Shown one piece after another: positions 1 to 5,071 of a DNA stretch of 5,071 nucleotides (the stretch's first letter is position 1; each line of letters starts with the position of its first letter). Location of the stretch: assembly GCA_016780605.1 (NCBI GenBank), contig JADHLS010000504.1, positions 1 to 5,071 of the forward strand, given 5' to 3'. Source of the DNA: Reyranella sp. GTDB lineage: Bacteria > Pseudomonadota > Alphaproteobacteria > Reyranellales > Reyranellaceae. The position numbers and the translations under genes are program-made. Under the pieces are notes generated by a model, which saw only the letters and a list, made by a program, of their open reading frames with translations, had not been told where the DNA came from and did not search any database.

Positions 1-261
1 GGCGCCGATCTCCTCGACGATCGCCTCGCACAGCTCGAGGCTGTAGCCGATCGGCCGGCTGGACTGGTCGAGGAATGAGAAGGGCACCGAGGCCTCGCGA
101 TAGCCCAGCCGCACGGTGCGCGTGCGCTTGATGTTGGCGAGCGTGGGGCTCAGCCCCACGTCCTGGGCGGCTGCCGGCTCCGCGAGCAGGGCCGGCAGAA
201 GCGCCAGCGCGGCCAGAAGCCACGCCGCCACCGTCATCCTGCACGTCATCCCGGGCATCAT
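1..261 (-). CDS. Amino-acid ABC transporter substrate-binding protein, glutamate/aspartate (GltI) type, N-terminal part only
   Basis: This is the first 87 codons of a periplasmic solute-binding protein; the rest lies past the left edge. Residues 11-32 form a hydrophobic, Ala/Leu-rich signal peptide ending in EPAAA before QD, so cleavage near residue 32 is likely. The mature start contains TVRLGYREASVPFSFLD (49-65) and PIGYSLELCEAIVEEIG (70-86), the typical first strand and helix of family-3 binding proteins for glutamate/aspartate. By family it should bind an acidic or polar amino acid in the periplasm. The most upstream start (261) overlaps the symporter stop as ATGA, which suggests translational coupling. 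In-frame ATGs at 258, 249 and 237 are also possible and no start has a good Shine-Dalgarno. Whether ABC permease and ATPase genes follow cannot be seen. The family is fairly sure; the exact ligand is not. Confidence 0.85.
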   Translation of the reverse strand, partial: MMPGMTCRMTVAAWLLAALALLPALLAEPAAAQDVGLSPTLANIKRTRTVRLGYREASVPFSFLDQSSRPIGYSLELCEAIVEEIGA

Positions 262-1544
262 GTCCGCACCGGATCGCCCGGCACCTGGTCGGGCGGCACC
301 GCATCGGCGGGCGTCATCTCGTGCTCGGGAGCGAGCTCGCCTTCCCATTTGGCGACGACCGCGGTGGCCAGCGAATTGCCGATCACGTTGGTGGCGCTGC
401 GACCCATGTCGAGGAAGGTGTCGATGCCCATGATCATCAGCAGCCCCGCTTCGGGGATGTTGAACTGGGCGAGGGTGGCCGCGATTACCACCAGCGAGGC
501 GCGCGGCACGCCGGCCACGCCCTTGGAGGTGATCATGAGTGTCGCCAGCATGGCGAGCTGCGTGCCGAGCGACATCTCGATGTGATAGGTCTGGGCGATG
601 AAGATGCTGGCGAAGGTGCAGTACATCATCGTGCCGTCGAGGTTGAACGAGTAGCCGAGCGGCAGCACGAAGCTCGAGATGCGGGTCGAGGCGCCGAAGC
701 GATTGAGGCCTTCCAGCGTCTTGGGATAGGCCGCTTCCGAGCTCGCGGTCGAGAAGGCGATCATCAAAGGCTCGCGGATCAGCCGCAGCAGTTGGCGGTA
801 GCGCGGCCCGATGGCGATGAAGCCGACGACGATCAGGATGCCCCACAGGATCAGGAGCGACAGATAGAAGCCGCCCATGAACAGGACCAGCTTCCACAGC
901 ACGCCGAGACCGTTCTTGGCGACGGTGGCGGTTATGGCCGCCCACACCGCGAGCGGCGCGAACAGCATTACGTAGCCGGTGACCTTGAGCATGATGTGGG
1001 CGAGATCCTCGATCAGGGCCAGCATCGGCTTGGCGCGCTCGGGCATGGCGCCCAGCGCCACGGCGAAGAACACGGCGAACACCACGATCTGCAGGATCTC
1101 GTTCTGCGCCATGGCGTCGACGACGGAGGTCGGGATCAGGTGAGTGAGGAACTTCTCGACCGAGAAGGCGGAAACCGGCAGGCCGGTCGACTGGCCCTTG
1201 TCGGGCAGCGTGCCCGGGAAGTTGGCGCCTGGCTGCAGGAGGTTGACCATGACCAGGCCGAGCAGCAGGGACACGAACGAGGCGCTGATGAACCAGCCCA
1301 TGGTCTTGGCGAAGATGCGGCCGAGCCGCGAGCCCGCGCCCATGTGGGCGATGCCGCCGACCAGCGTGGCGAAGACCAGCGGCGCGATGATCATCTTGAT
1401 CAGACGCAGGAAGAGCAGCGCGATCAGGTTGACGCTGTAGGCGATGTCGGCCCGGCTGTCGGGCATGTACTCGTAGACCACGGTGCCCATGACGATGCCG
1501 AGGCCCATGGCGAACAGAATGTACTGGGTGAACCGGTTGGACAT
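258..1544 (-). CDS. Dicarboxylate/amino acid:cation symporter (SDF/DAACS family, GltP/DctA-like)
   Basis: This is a complete 428-residue inner-membrane carrier of usual family length. It should take up dicarboxylates or acidic amino acids together with Na+ or H+. Hydrophobic segments fill the chain. The family hallmarks are all present: the serine-rich hairpin STASSEAAYP (265-274), LPLGYSFNLDGT (294-305) with the NxDGT motif, the second hairpin TSKGVAGVP (339-347), and the last helix IDTFLDMGRSATNVIGN (374-390). By my recalled alignment to GltPh, Asp379, Arg382 and Asn386 match D394, R397 and N401. Asp394 binds the substrate amino group in GltPh, and C4-dicarboxylate DctA has Ser there, so an amino acid substrate is favoured. 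The sodium-site Asp405 is Asn390 here. An in-frame GTG at 1565 would add seven residues, but the Shine-Dalgarno lies inside that extension, so ATG 1544 is chosen. Its stop overlaps the binding-protein start. Confidence 0.95.
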   Translation of the reverse strand: MSNRFTQYILFAMGLGIVMGTVVYEYMPDSRADIAYSVNLIALLFLRLIKMIIAPLVFATLVGGIAHMGAGSRLGRIFAKTMGWFISASFVSLLLGLVMVNLLQPGANFPGTLPDKGQSTGLPVSAFSVEKFLTHLIPTSVVDAMAQNEILQIVVFAVFFAVALGAMPERAKPMLALIEDLAHIMLKVTGYVMLFAPLAVWAAITATVAKNGLGVLWKLVLFMGGFYLSLLILWGILIVVGFIAIGPRYRQLLRLIREPLMIAFSTASSEAAYPKTLEGLNRFGASTRISSFVLPLGYSFNLDGTMMYCTFASIFIAQTYHIEMSLGTQLAMLATLMITSKGVAGVPRASLVVIAATLAQFNIPEAGLLMIMGIDTFLDMGRSATNVIGNSLATAVVAKWEGELAPEHEMTPADAVPPDQVPGDPVRT

Positions 1545-1552
1545 GCGATGTA

Positions 1553-1559
1553 CTCCCCC
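1553..1559 (-). promoter_or_regulatory. Ribosome binding site of the symporter gene
   Basis: On the minus strand this reads GGGGGAG, eight bases before ATG 1544. It decides the start in favour of 1544 over the upstream in-frame GTG at 1565, whose coding sequence would contain this site. Confidence 0.8.
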
Positions 1560-1615
1560 ACGCACGACTGAGATTCAGGTCGTTCACTCTGCACGATTGA
1601 TGCCGTGTTGGGCGA

Positions 1616-1640
1616 CATCGATCGATGACACATCGTGTGA
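1616..1640. promoter_or_regulatory. Two adjacent palindromes upstream of the symporter gene, possible operator
   Basis: CATCGATCGATG (1616-1627) is a perfect 12-base palindrome. It abuts TGACAC-ATC-GTGTGA (1626-1640), whose arms match at five of six positions. They lie 72-96 bases upstream of the symporter start, where a regulator of the transporter pair could bind. I see no clear -35/-10 pair to anchor this, and I do not recognise the regulator. The operator role is inference. Confidence 0.3.
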
Positions 1641-1661
1641 ACTGGACGCGGATCTCCAAGG

Positions 1662-1677
1662 TCGCGGTAGACCGCGA
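1662..1677. repeat. Short perfect inverted repeat (7-base arms, 2-base spacer)
   Basis: TCGCGGT and ACCGCGA flank the dinucleotide AG. The hairpin sits 14 bases from the first of the two REP-like elements and may be part of the same repetitive block. No T-run follows on either strand, so it does not look like a normal intrinsic terminator. Confidence 0.45.
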
Positions 1678-1691
1678 TCCGTCCGCTCATG

Positions 1692-1720
1692 GCCGGGAGC
1701 GCGGCACTCCAGTGCCGCTC
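1692..1720 (+). repeat. REP-like palindromic element, copy A
   Basis: The element reads GCCGGGAGCGC followed by a hairpin, with stem GCGGCACT (1701-1708) pairing with AGTGCCGC (1711-1718). A near-identical copy lies on the opposite strand at 1743-1772. The short constant head followed by a GC-rich hairpin, in an intergenic space, resembles dispersed REP elements. Whether it recurs in the genome cannot be seen here. Confidence 0.6.
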
Positions 1721-1742
1721 ATGGGCGTTGTGATCGACAAAA

Positions 1743-1772
1743 GAAGCGCCACTGGAGTGGCGCGCTCCCGGC
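1743..1772 (-). repeat. REP-like palindromic element, copy B (inverted)
   Basis: Read on the minus strand it has the same head, GCCGGGAGCGC, then a stem formed by 1746-1753 and 1756-1763. Compared with copy A, one stem base pair is swapped from G-C (1704/1715) to C-G, with both partners changed. With copy A it forms a 23-base inverted repeat (1692-1714 with 1750-1772) with one mismatch (1704/1760) around a 35-base spacer. It lies 14 bases past the stop of the 81-aa gene and could also fold as a terminator-like structure for the senA transcript. Confidence 0.6.
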
Positions 1773-1785
1773 AACGAGGATGCGT

Positions 1786-2031
1786 TCAATGACCGACGCG
1801 TTGCGCCAAGTCGCCCCGTGCTCGGCGCGCCAGCCAGCGGCGCAGGGCGATGAACGTCCACAGGCCCTCCACCAGTCCGAATGGCCAGGCGCCCTGGAGG
1901 AAGCCGTAGATCGAGGCGAGCAGGCAGGACGCGGCGAAGCCCAGGATGAACCAATGGCTGCGCTCCTCGAACGCGTAGCAGGTCACCATGGCGGTCACGG
2001 AAAACAGGCCGAAAGCAGTGAGAGCATCCAT
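1786..2031 (-). CDS. Small integral membrane protein of unknown function (81 aa), downstream of senA
   Basis: I do not recognise a named family, although the sequence looks like a conserved alphaproteobacterial hypothetical protein. It has two clear hydrophobic segments, about residues 4-20 and 26-47, and a third, weaker one at about 48-66 that contains the phrase YGFLQGAWPFGLVEGLW (43-59). A charged EERSH turn (22-26) separates the first two, and the C-terminus is Arg-rich (64-78), which suggests a cytoplasmic tail. The start is placed at ATG 2031 because this gives a clean membrane protein, and because it lies only five bases after the senA stop. A longer frame up to 2241 would run antisense-like through senA in a basic, non-membrane sequence. 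No strong Shine-Dalgarno is seen, so translational coupling to senA is likely. A role linked to selenoneine would be guesswork. Confidence 0.72.
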   Translation of the reverse strand: MDALTAFGLFSVTAMVTCYAFEERSHWFILGFAASCLLASIYGFLQGAWPFGLVEGLWTFIALRRWLARRARGDLAQRVGH

Positions 2032-2036
2032 CGTCG

Positions 2037-3374
2037 TCAGAGCTCGCAGGTCCGGAAGCCGGCGAACACGTCGTTGCGGTCGGGCGTGAAGAAGTTGCGA
2101 TAGCCCGGGCGGGCGATGCGGGCACTTGTCGCCCAGCAGCCGCCGCGCAGTACTTTGCGCGTGCCGAACCACGGTTGGGAGTAGTCCTTGTAGGGATCGG
2201 CGGCGAAGCCCACGAAGGGCAGGAAGTCCGACGAGGTCCACTCCCAGACATTGCCGATCATCTGCCGGCAGCCGAAGGCGCTATCGCCCGCAGGGAGGGC
2301 CGCGACGTCGACCGGGCCATCGAAGGCGAAGTCGAGGTTGGCGTGTGCCGCCGTAGGTCTGCCATCGCCTCCAGTATCGTCCCACGGCCAGCGGCGGCGT
2401 CGGTCTGTCAAGCGCGCGCCATCGGCACTTGGCATCCCGATGGCGGCCGCTTCCCATTCGGTCTCCGTCGGCAGGCGGCGCTCGGCCCAGCGGCACCACG
2501 CATCGGCTTCGAACCAGTTCACGAACATGACGGGCGCATGCGGCGCCAGTTCCTCGACGGTACGGTAACGGCGGGCTGCCCAGGCGCCGTCACGCTTGCC
2601 TTGCCAGTAAATCGGTTGCTCGGCGCCGCGCTGCTCGCGCCACGCCCAGCCGGCGTCGCTCCAGAACGCGCGGGTGCGGTAGCCGCCGTCCTCGACGAAG
2701 GCCGCGAACTCGGCGTTGGTGACGGCGGCGCGGGCGATCCGGAAAGGCGCCAGCACCGTCTCATGTGCCCACTTCTCGTTGTCGAAGATGAAGCCCTCGC
2801 CTGTAGTCGAACCGAGCCGCCAGCGGCCGCCCGGCACGGCGACGTCGCCCGGCAACGCGCCCGCGCTCGGCCGCGTCCGCATGCCGAGATCCGGTGGCGG
2901 CGCGTTGCTCGAGGTCTGGCGCATGTAGGTCAGCGCCTCGACATGCATGTCCTCGTGCCGGATCGAGAGATCGTAGAAATAGCGCGTTTCGTCATCGATG
3001 CCGCGTGCCAGCAGATGCTCCTGCCGATGCAGCACGTCGGCCATGTAGGCACAGGTTCCGGCGCGATCGGGGAGGTCGAGATGCCAGCGCGTCGCGTGCG
3101 CCACGGCGCTCGAGTCCCACAGCCGGTCGCAGCGTTCGATCAGCGGCGCGCGGCCGGCGGCCTCGCGCAGCGTCCAGTACTCGTGGAACCAGGCAACGTG
3201 GCCGATCTCCCACAACACGGGATTGACGATGGTGAGATAGGGTCCCATCAATTCGCTGGATGACAGATCTTCCGTCAAGCGCTCGGTGCGATGACGGGCT
3301 TCGCGCAGTTGCGCCATCAGTTCACCGGCGGAGGCCCCGCTGGTCGGACGCTGGGCTTGTGCGGCCTGGCTCAT
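2037..3374 (-). CDS. senA: Selenoneine synthase SenA (EgtB-like non-haem iron enzyme)
   Basis: The 445-residue protein has an N-terminal DinB-type domain (about 18-160) and a C-terminal formylglycine-generating-enzyme/sulfatase-modifying domain (about 175-445). The likely iron ligands are His59 in WEIGHVAWF, and His140 and His144 in HEDMHVEA. FGE-domain landmarks are RLPTETEWE (301-309), GNVWEWTSSDF (374-384), VLRGGCW (408-414) and the end GFRTCEL. Canonical EgtB carries a HEQQHQE-like motif; here HEDMHVEALTYMRQT matches the SenA branch as I remember it. In the known pathway SenA forms the carbon-selenium bond between hercynine and the SenB selenosugar using O2, and selenoneine follows. The neighbour senB strongly supports this reading. 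ATG 3374 is preferred because AAGGA lies eight bases upstream. ATG 3317 is an alternative, since residues 1-17 look unconserved. A sulphur-using EgtB remains possible but less likely. Confidence 0.85.
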   Translation of the reverse strand: MSQAAQAQRPTSGASAGELMAQLREARHRTERLTEDLSSSELMGPYLTIVNPVLWEIGHVAWFHEYWTLREAAGRAPLIERCDRLWDSSAVAHATRWHLDLPDRAGTCAYMADVLHRQEHLLARGIDDETRYFYDLSIRHEDMHVEALTYMRQTSSNAPPPDLGMRTRPSAGALPGDVAVPGGRWRLGSTTGEGFIFDNEKWAHETVLAPFRIARAAVTNAEFAAFVEDGGYRTRAFWSDAGWAWREQRGAEQPIYWQGKRDGAWAARRYRTVEELAPHAPVMFVNWFEADAWCRWAERRLPTETEWEAAAIGMPSADGARLTDRRRRWPWDDTGGDGRPTAAHANLDFAFDGPVDVAALPAGDSAFGCRQMIGNVWEWTSSDFLPFVGFAADPYKDYSQPWFGTRKVLRGGCWATSARIARPGYRNFFTPDRNDVFAGFRTCEL

Positions 3375-4335
3375 GAAGATCGTCCTTATCACACCCGCCG
3401 GTCCGACCGCACATACCGGCAACCGCATCGCCGCCTCGCGCTGGGCGCGCATTTTGCGCAGGCTCGGTCATCGCGTGCGCGTCGCGTCCGAGTATGACGG
3501 CGCGCCAGCTGATCTCATGGTGGCGCTCCATGCCCGGCGCAGCGCCGCCGCCATCGAGGCGTTCAAGTTGCGCCATCCGGATCGAGCTGTGGTGCTGCAG
3601 CTGAGCGGCACCGACATCTACGACACCATCACGTCCGATCCCGGGCCGACCCTGCGCTCGATCGAGCTGGCGGACCGGCTGGTGGCGCTGAACGACCTTG
3701 CCTGGCGCGTTGTCCCCAAGCGCCTGCGCGCGCGCCTCAGCGTCATCTACCAGTCGGCCGAACCGCCGGCTGGCCCGCGGCGACCCAGCGTGCGCCATGT
3801 TGTCGTCAGCGTGATCGGCCATCTGCGCGACGTGAAGGACCCGCTGCGCGCAGCCGAGGCTGCCTGTCTTCTGCCGGCGGACAGCAGGATCCGCATCGAG
3901 CAGGTCGGACGTGCCTATACTTCCGAGTGGGCCGAGCGGGCGCGCGCCGAGATGAGAACCAACCCGCGCTACCATTGGCGGGGCGACGTGCCACGCGTCG
4001 CGGTCAGCCGCCTGCTGGCGCGCAGCCACGCCATGGTGATCTCCTCGCTGAGTGAAGGCGGCGCCAACGTCATTTCCGAAGCGGCCGTCGCCGGCGTGCC
4101 GATCCTGGCCTCGCGCATGGATGGCAATGTGGGGCTGCTGGGCCGCGACTATCCGGGATACTTTCCCGTAGGAAATACGAAGGCGCTTGCGCGCCTCTTG
4201 CGGAGGATCGAGTCGGACCCGCGCTTCACGCGCCGCCTGACGGCGGCGCTTCGGACACGCGCTCCCCTGTTCGCCGCTCGCCGAGAACTTGCCGCCTGGC
4301 GTCGACTGTTGGGCGAGCTGAGACAACCTCGATAG
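3373..4335 (+). CDS. senB: Selenosugar synthase SenB (TIGR04348 glycosyltransferase-like protein)
   Basis: This is a complete 320-residue GT-B-fold protein. In the known pathway SenB joins selenophosphate and a UDP-sugar such as UDP-GlcNAc to give a selenosugar, the selenium donor for SenA. The N-terminal Rossmann start MKIVLITPAG is followed by TGNRIAASRWARILRRLGHRV (15-35), ALHARRSAAAIEAF (51-64) and LSGTDIYDT (78-86). The C-terminal half has VIGHLRDVKDPLRAAEA (147-163), the nucleotide-sugar site SLSEGGANVISEA (225-237), and LASRMDGNVGLLGRDYPGY (245-263). These phrases fit the TIGR04348 family rather than general group 1 glycosyltransferases. The start is fixed by the Rossmann strand, but it has no evident Shine-Dalgarno and overlaps the divergent senA start. 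No convincing terminator follows the TAG. A plain glycosyltransferase role is the main alternative, made unlikely by the senA neighbour. Confidence 0.88.
   Translation: MKIVLITPAGPTAHTGNRIAASRWARILRRLGHRVRVASEYDGAPADLMVALHARRSAAAIEAFKLRHPDRAVVLQLSGTDIYDTITSDPGPTLRSIELADRLVALNDLAWRVVPKRLRARLSVIYQSAEPPAGPRRPSVRHVVVSVIGHLRDVKDPLRAAEAACLLPADSRIRIEQVGRAYTSEWAERARAEMRTNPRYHWRGDVPRVAVSRLLARSHAMVISSLSEGGANVISEAAVAGVPILASRMDGNVGLLGRDYPGYFPVGNTKALARLLRRIESDPRFTRRLTAALRTRAPLFAARRELAAWRRLLGELRQPR
3383..3387 (-). promoter_or_regulatory. Ribosome binding site of senA, inside the senB coding sequence
   Basis: The minus strand reads AAGGA, eight bases before ATG 3374. It lies within codons 4-5 of senB and supports the senA start that overlaps the senB start codon. 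Confidence 0.65.
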
Positions 4336-4485
4336 GATTCGCTGCAACGCGCTGCGTCTGTTTCTATACTAAAGTCATTTACTAAAACACTAGTTTTCGC
4401 TAGGATGAGAGGATGTGGCAACGCCGCAAATCTGGAAGTGTGATGCTCGGCCTTTGCAGGCGGCGGCCCGGCAGGAGGGCTGCAG

Positions 4486-4578
4486 AAAATGCATAAAATG
4501 CAAGAAATTCGAAAATCGCGTTGATCCAACGGCTTGGCGGTCATCGGCCGGCTAATCAAAAATCAGCAAAAAAATGCA
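4486..4578 (+). repeat. Three copies of AAAATGCA in the AT-rich leader
   Basis: The copies lie at 4486-4493, 4495-4502 and 4571-4578. The first two are nine bases apart, close to one helix turn. They may be binding sites for a regulator or AT-rich upstream elements, or chance in an A-rich stretch. I know of no regulator with this site. Confidence 0.35.
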
Positions 4579-4770
4579 AAAAATATGGGTGTGCCTGCAG
4601 TGCATGCGGTCCGTTGCCCGCGATCCCAAGCAACTACTGGTAGTCCGAACCCTCGCGAAGATGTGCGCGGATTTCTGTTGATTCAGGGACTTAGCAAGGT
4701 TTCACTGCGCGAGACGCACCATAAAAAGTCACGCCCGGCGGGACGGGACGAAAAAAGCGTCGAAAGGGAT

Positions 4771-4774
4771 GGAG
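4771..4774 (+). promoter_or_regulatory. Ribosome binding site of the formate dehydrogenase gene
   Basis: GGAG lies seven bases before ATG 4782. It selects this start over the out-of-frame ATG at 4769. Confidence 0.8.
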
Positions 4775-4781
4775 ACAAGAC

Positions 4782-5071
4782 ATGGCCGTCACTCGTCGGC
4801 AATTCATGAAGGTGAGCGCTGCGGGACTCGCCGCTTCTTCTGTCGGTGCACTGGGTTTCAAAGAGGCGGGCGAAGCGCTTGCAGCCGGTGTGCGACCCTT
4901 CAAGCTCGAACGCGCGACCGAGACGCGCAACGCCTGCCCCTACTGCGCCGTCGCCTGCGGCGTGCTGATCTACTCGCTGGGCGACAAGTCCAAGAACGCG
5001 CGTTCCTCGATCATCCACGTCGAGGGCGATCCCGACCATCCGGTCAATCGCGGCACGCTCTGCGCGCGCGG
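4782..5071 (+). CDS. fdnG: Formate dehydrogenase-N type, catalytic (alpha) subunit, N-terminal part only
   Basis: The first 96 codons of a large molybdopterin (bis-MGD) oxidoreductase that oxidises formate to CO2 on the periplasmic side and passes electrons to the quinone pool through iron-sulphur and cytochrome subunits. TRRQFMK (4-10) followed by a hydrophobic stretch (11-26) is a Tat signal, so the protein should be exported folded. Cys52, Cys55, Cys59 and Cys94 form CX2CX3CX34C, the [4Fe-4S] site, with the same spacing as E. coli FdnG. IIHVEGDPDHPVNRGTLC (77-94) is also strongly FdnG-like. The active-site Sec or Cys, near residue 196 in E. coli FdnG, lies beyond the right edge, so whether this is a selenoprotein is open. 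FdoG-type naming would be equally valid. The long leader before it suggests its own promoter. Confidence 0.93.
   Translation, partial: MAVTRRQFMKVSAAGLAASSVGALGFKEAGEALAAGVRPFKLERATETRNACPYCAVACGVLIYSLGDKSKNARSSIIHVEGDPDHPVNRGTLCAR

Larger units (their letters stand above)
4336..4781. other. 446-base non-coding stretch between senB and the formate dehydrogenase gene
   Basis: I see no convincing gene here. The first part holds TACTAAA twice (4367-4373 and 4380-4386) and a small dyad AAAAC-ACTA-GTTTT (4384-4397). TATACT at 4365 resembles a -10 box but has only a poor -35. The middle, about 4481-4590, is much more AT-rich than the rest of the window and carries AAAATGCA three times plus A-tracts. 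The last part runs into the formate dehydrogenase ribosome binding site. An open frame at 4534-4809 has no recognisable protein and overlaps the real start. I found no tRNA, no full FNR box and no clear sigma-54 site. The length suggests a regulated promoter region. Confidence 0.6.

Noticed and set aside
321..1571. A 416-residue open frame on the plus strand
   Set aside because: It is the antisense shadow of the symporter, has a composition rich in His, Asp, Gln, Glu and Arg, and contains no recognisable domain.
2032..2241. N-terminal extension of the small membrane protein to 2241
   Set aside because: The added 70 residues are basic, lie inside senA in another frame, and do not resemble a real domain.
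2037..3374. Ergothioneine synthase EgtB
   Set aside because: The fold is the same, but the iron-site motif and the senB neighbour favour SenA. Kept as the alternative.
3375..3452. N-terminal extension of senA to 3452
   Set aside because: It would run deep into senB and place the AAGGA ribosome binding site inside the coding sequence. Its 26 residues are not like the family.
3322..4347. A 341-residue open frame on the minus strand
   Set aside because: It lies opposite senB, shows no domain, and is explained by GC-rich codon bias of the real gene.
4336..4362. Intrinsic terminator after senB
   Set aside because: No stable GC-rich stem followed by a T-run is found; the short T-rich bit near 4360 lacks a matching hairpin.
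4521..4683. FNR sites upstream of formate dehydrogenase
   Set aside because: TTGAT half-sites occur at 4521 and 4678, but neither has the matching ATCAA half at the right distance.
4336..4781. Selenocysteine tRNA (selC) or another tRNA in the leader
   Set aside because: TTCGAAAATC near 4509 recalls a T-loop, but no acceptor stem, anticodon arm or long variable arm can be built around it.
4534..4809. A 91-residue open frame before the formate dehydrogenase gene
   Set aside because: No recognisable protein, and it overlaps the well-supported ribosome binding site and start in another frame.

Overview
The window is GC-rich, and its codon use and protein sequences suggest a proteobacterium, most likely an alphaproteobacterium. 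The species cannot be named from this sequence. It holds six protein-coding genes, two of them cut by the window edges, and no RNA gene that I can recognise.

Left part, minus strand (1-1544): an SDF-family dicarboxylate/amino acid:cation symporter is followed by the 5' end of a periplasmic amino-acid-binding protein of the glutamate/aspartate type. The symporter stop and the binding-protein start share an ATGA overlap, so the two are probably co-translated. From 1545 to 1785 lies a non-coding stretch with the symporter's ribosome binding site, several small palindromes, and a pair of inverted REP-like elements whose hairpin stems show a compensatory base-pair change.

Centre (1786-4335): this is the most interesting part. 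An EgtB-like non-haem iron enzyme (minus strand) and a TIGR04348-type glycosyltransferase-fold protein (plus strand) are encoded head to head. Together they match SenA (selenoneine synthase) and SenB (selenosugar synthase), the pair that makes selenoneine, the selenium analogue of ergothioneine. In the known pathway SenB joins selenophosphate to a UDP-sugar, and SenA then moves the selenium onto hercynine. The two ATG codons overlap in a single CATG, so there is no intergenic space if both starts are right. A small membrane protein of unknown function (81 aa) follows senA after a 5-base gap. Neither SenC (selenophosphate synthetase) nor EgtD (hercynine synthesis) is in the window.

Right part (4336-5071): a 446-base non-coding stretch, partly AT-rich with three AAAATGCA repeats, leads to the 5' end of a formate dehydrogenase-N type catalytic subunit with a Tat signal and a four-cysteine iron-sulphur motif. 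Many members of that family are selenocysteine proteins, so the region may be a selenium-use neighbourhood. The deciding codon lies beyond the window.
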